6,548 nucleotides of DNA from Thermoflexales bacterium (GTDB lineage Bacteria > Chloroflexota > Anaerolineae > B4-G1 > SLSP01): assembly GCA_015486785.1 (NCBI GenBank), contig WFQZ01000131.1, forward strand, positions 1-6,548, read 5' to 3'. A program made the translations under genes and the position numbers. Of this stretch, positions 5,089 through 6,548 are shown one piece after another (within the stretch, counting starts at the first letter, position 1; each line of letters opens with the position of its first letter). The notes under the pieces were generated by a model. The model saw only the letters and a program-made list of their open reading frames with translations. It was not told where the DNA came from and ran no database searches.

Positions 5089-6084
5089 ATGGCGAAAGGG
5101 AAACAGGCATTGGGGATCGGGATAGGCGCACTCGCCGGATACGTCTTGGGGCAACAAGCCTGGACGCTCTGGAAGCTGCTGAACACGGACGCGGTGCAAA
5201 CGCTGGCCGCGCCGACCTCGGAGCTGCCCACCGGGGTGCAATTCCTCGGCAGCCGGGAAACGGAGACCTACACGGTGGCGCACACGCTGGAAGACGGCAT
5301 TGAGCGCATCGTCTACCGCCCCAAAGATCGCCGCTACGAGACGCCCATCGTGCTGCAACACGGGATGTGGCACGGCGCGTGGTTCTGGGAGTCATGGCAA
5401 GCCTTGCTGGCGACGTGGGGCTGGGAAGTTCACGCCCACAGCCTGCCCGGTCACGGGAACTCGCCGGTGCAACGCCCGATCAAACTATGCACGCTGGATT
5501 ACTACCTCAAGTTCCTCCGGGACGAAGTGGGGCGATTCTCCCAACGGCCCGTGGTCATCGGGCACAGCATGGGCGGGGCATTGATTCAATGGTATCTCAA
5601 GTACGTGGGCGATCTGCCGGCGGCGGTGCTCGTCGCCCCGTGGGGATCGCACAGCATGATTCGGGACGGCCTGCGGCCACTCTTGCGGCGTGACCCGTTG
5701 AGCATCCCCCTGATGATGGCCTCGTGGGACGCCACCCCGATGATGCGAGACCCATTCCGCGCCGGGCAAGCGTTACTGGGGCCGCAATCCCGGATCACGC
5801 CGGAGGCTCTCTTCGCCCGCCTGGGGCCGGAATCGGCGATGATCCTCTACCAGCACAACCCGCCCTTCTGGCAACCACCATCGCACATCAACACGCCCTT
5901 GCTGTGGATCGCCGCAGAAGCAGACGCCCTGCTGCCGGAGCGCATCCAGCGCGAATCAGCCGACTACTACGGCGCGGACTACGTCGTCGTGGAGCAAAGC
6001 GGCCACGATGTGCTGTACGCTCCCAATCAACACCTGGTGGCGGAGAAAATCCACCGCTGGCTCGTGCAGCACGGCATCTCATAG
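5089..6084 (+). CDS. Membrane-anchored alpha/beta-fold hydrolase
   Basis: The 331-residue protein has the alpha/beta-hydrolase fold. An uncharged Gly/Ala-rich hydrophobic segment at residues 7-29 (several GxxxG-like steps, no obvious cleavage site) probably anchors it in or at the membrane. The fold follows: oxyanion-hole HG (91-92) within HGMWHGAWFW, the nucleophile elbow GHSMGG (158-163) with S160, the acid D279 in EADALLP, and H306 in SGHDVLY. All three catalytic residues are in place, so an esterase or lipase-like activity is likely; the substrate is unknown. A cap domain spans roughly 185-265. The ATG is chosen because AGGAGGT stands five bases before it; an in-frame TTG at 5026 coincides with the promoter -35 box and is rejected. 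The gene seems monocistronic, with its own promoter and hairpins after its stop. Confidence 0.85.
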   Translation: MAKGKQALGIGIGALAGYVLGQQAWTLWKLLNTDAVQTLAAPTSELPTGVQFLGSRETETYTVAHTLEDGIERIVYRPKDRRYETPIVLQHGMWHGAWFWESWQALLATWGWEVHAHSLPGHGNSPVQRPIKLCTLDYYLKFLRDEVGRFSQRPVVIGHSMGGALIQWYLKYVGDLPAAVLVAPWGSHSMIRDGLRPLLRRDPLSIPLMMASWDATPMMRDPFRAGQALLGPQSRITPEALFARLGPESAMILYQHNPPFWQPPSHINTPLLWIAAEADALLPERIQRESADYYGADYVVVEQSGHDVLYAPNQHLVAEKIHRWLVQHGIS

Positions 6085-6110
6085 CACTTGCGAAAAGGGG
6101 AAACTCTGGC

Positions 6111-6138
6111 GACCCTCGGTCATTCCCCCACCGAGGTC
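6111..6138. terminator. Hairpin downstream of the hydrolase gene
   Basis: GACC-C-TCGGT (6111-6120) pairs with ACCGAGGTC (6130-6138): nine pairs with one bulged C and a 9-base loop. It begins 27 bases after the hydrolase stop. No T-run follows, so a role in termination or mRNA 3'-end protection is inferred from position only. Confidence 0.4.
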
Positions 6139-6141
6139 AAA

Positions 6142-6174
6142 GGCCGCTGAGAGGCTCTGCAAAACTCAGCGGCC
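6142..6174. terminator. Perfect 10-bp inverted repeat between convergent genes
   Basis: GGCCGCTGAG (6142-6151) and CTCAGCGGCC (6165-6174) form an uninterrupted 10-bp stem with a 13-base loop. It lies between the hydrolase (+) and the small minus-strand gene, where a bidirectional terminator is expected. Neither side has a clear T-run, so a protein-binding or REP-like element is possible. From here to 6252 I see nothing else. Confidence 0.45.
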
Positions 6175-6252
6175 TGGTCCGATCTCTGCTATTTCCTTCA
6201 ACAGTTCCGACAAGTTAGGGCGGTTGAAGCTCAATTCAGTGCTTCGCTCATC

Positions 6253-6504
6253 TCAATAGGCGGGCTGGTATCTCATCATACGCGCCAAGTCTCGTGCTTT
6301 CAATAATTCGTGATACGCTTGCTTGCGTCTTAACCACACCTCGTACAACCCTTTCCAACGGCTGAAGTCCGCTCGCGTCTCGTCATATTCATCGTACTTT
6401 TCCAATTCGCCGGCCATCAACGCGGCGTAAAAATCCTCGCTCAACACGCCGTATTTTTCTTCATAGAGCGTCAATCGCCGCTCTAATGATTTCATCTCCA
6501 GCAC
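6253..6504 (-). CDS. Small charged protein of unknown function
   Basis: The 83-residue soluble protein is mainly helical and highly charged. An N-terminal helix (LERRLTLYEEKYG, 7-19) is followed by SEDFYAALMAGEL (22-34), an acidic turn (EKYDEYDETRADF, 35-47) and a second helix with a conserved-looking SRWKGLYEVWLRRK (48-61). There is no signal or membrane segment. Similar small proteins with a [ST]-x-[DE]-x-F-Y-x8-GEL pattern and a C-terminal W-x-Y-E-x-W stretch are, as I recall, common in filamentous anoxygenic bacteria and cyanobacteria beside small toxin-like genes, so an antitoxin role is possible but unproven. The start is uncertain: a GTG at 6504 has AGGAG only three bases before it, an ATG at 6495 is poorly spaced, and a far better ATG at 6522 is cut off by an in-frame TAG (6513-6511). 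Confidence 0.6.
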   Translation of the reverse strand: MLEMKSLERRLTLYEEKYGVLSEDFYAALMAGELEKYDEYDETRADFSRWKGLYEVWLRRKQAYHELLKARDLARMMRYQPAY

Positions 6505-6510
6505 TAACTC

Positions 6511-6548
6511 CTAGCTGTTCATTTCACCCCCTCCATTCGCATCCCCCC
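6511..6548 (-). other. In-frame segment upstream of the small gene: strong SD and ATG, then amber stop
   Basis: On the minus strand GGAGGGGGTGA (6534-6524) is an excellent ribosome site placed seven bases (from GGAGG) before ATG (6522-6520). The reading is ATG AAC AGC TAG, in the same frame as the 83-residue protein. The frame is also open back to the window edge, so it could instead be the last codons of an upstream gene ending at this TAG, six bases before the GTG start. Confidence 0.45.

Noticed and set aside
1..6548. CRISPR array, tRNA, rRNA or transposase genes
   Set aside because: No regularly spaced repeats, cloverleaf-like segments, ribosomal RNA stretches or transposase motifs were seen on either strand.

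Overview
The window looks like bacterial chromosome. Its right-hand five-sixths is GC-rich, tightly packed and full of housekeeping-type metabolic genes. Its first ~1.1 kb is visibly more AT-rich and built differently. The taxon cannot be fixed from the sequence. The gene style (ROK sugar kinase, extended SDR, iron-sulfur APS reductase, small acidic 83-residue protein, promoters of the TTGTCA/TAAGAT and TACAAT kind) would suit a Chloroflexota genome or metagenome contig, but this is an inference of low to moderate confidence.

Positions 1-1079 read as the end of an integron gene-cassette array. A truncated ORF (1-195, possibly the C-terminus of a reverse-transcriptase-type protein) is followed five bases after its stop by a ~127-bp attC-like site (201-327). 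Next comes a cassette (322-1073) carrying one gene, a 143-aa membrane protein made of two copies of a YccF-like unit (500-931). It is closed by a compact 59-bp attC-like hairpin (1021-1079). The R'' box of the second site (GTCCAAC) is the exact reverse complement of the R' box at the cassette's other end (GTTGGAC), as expected for a unit that excises as a circle. No integrase gene or attI site is visible. Positions 1080-1326 hold no gene, only a hairpin and a probable promoter.

Positions 1327-2385 (+) encode a non-hydrolysing UDP-GlcNAc 2-epimerase (WecB type). It meets, tail to tail with a 4-base overlap of stop regions, a minus-strand operon read from right to left: an APS/PAPS reductase with a 4Fe-4S cysteine set (4975-4268), an extended-SDR nucleotide-sugar epimerase (4241-3267) and a ROK-family sugar kinase of fructokinase type (3266-2382). 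The epimerase stop and kinase start abut with no gap. The reductase seems to be expressed from a leaderless transcript. Two of the operon's three genes and the convergent wecB handle sugars or nucleotide sugars, so surface-polysaccharide precursor supply is a reasonable theme. The reductase supplies sulfite for sulfur assimilation and has no obvious partner here.

Divergently from the reductase, a membrane-anchored alpha/beta hydrolase (5089-6084, +) has a well-formed promoter and Shine-Dalgarno site. Two hairpins follow it (6111-6174). At the right edge a small charged protein of unknown function (6504-6253, -) lies behind an in-frame amber codon that separates it from a better-placed ATG, so its start, or its integrity, deserves a check.
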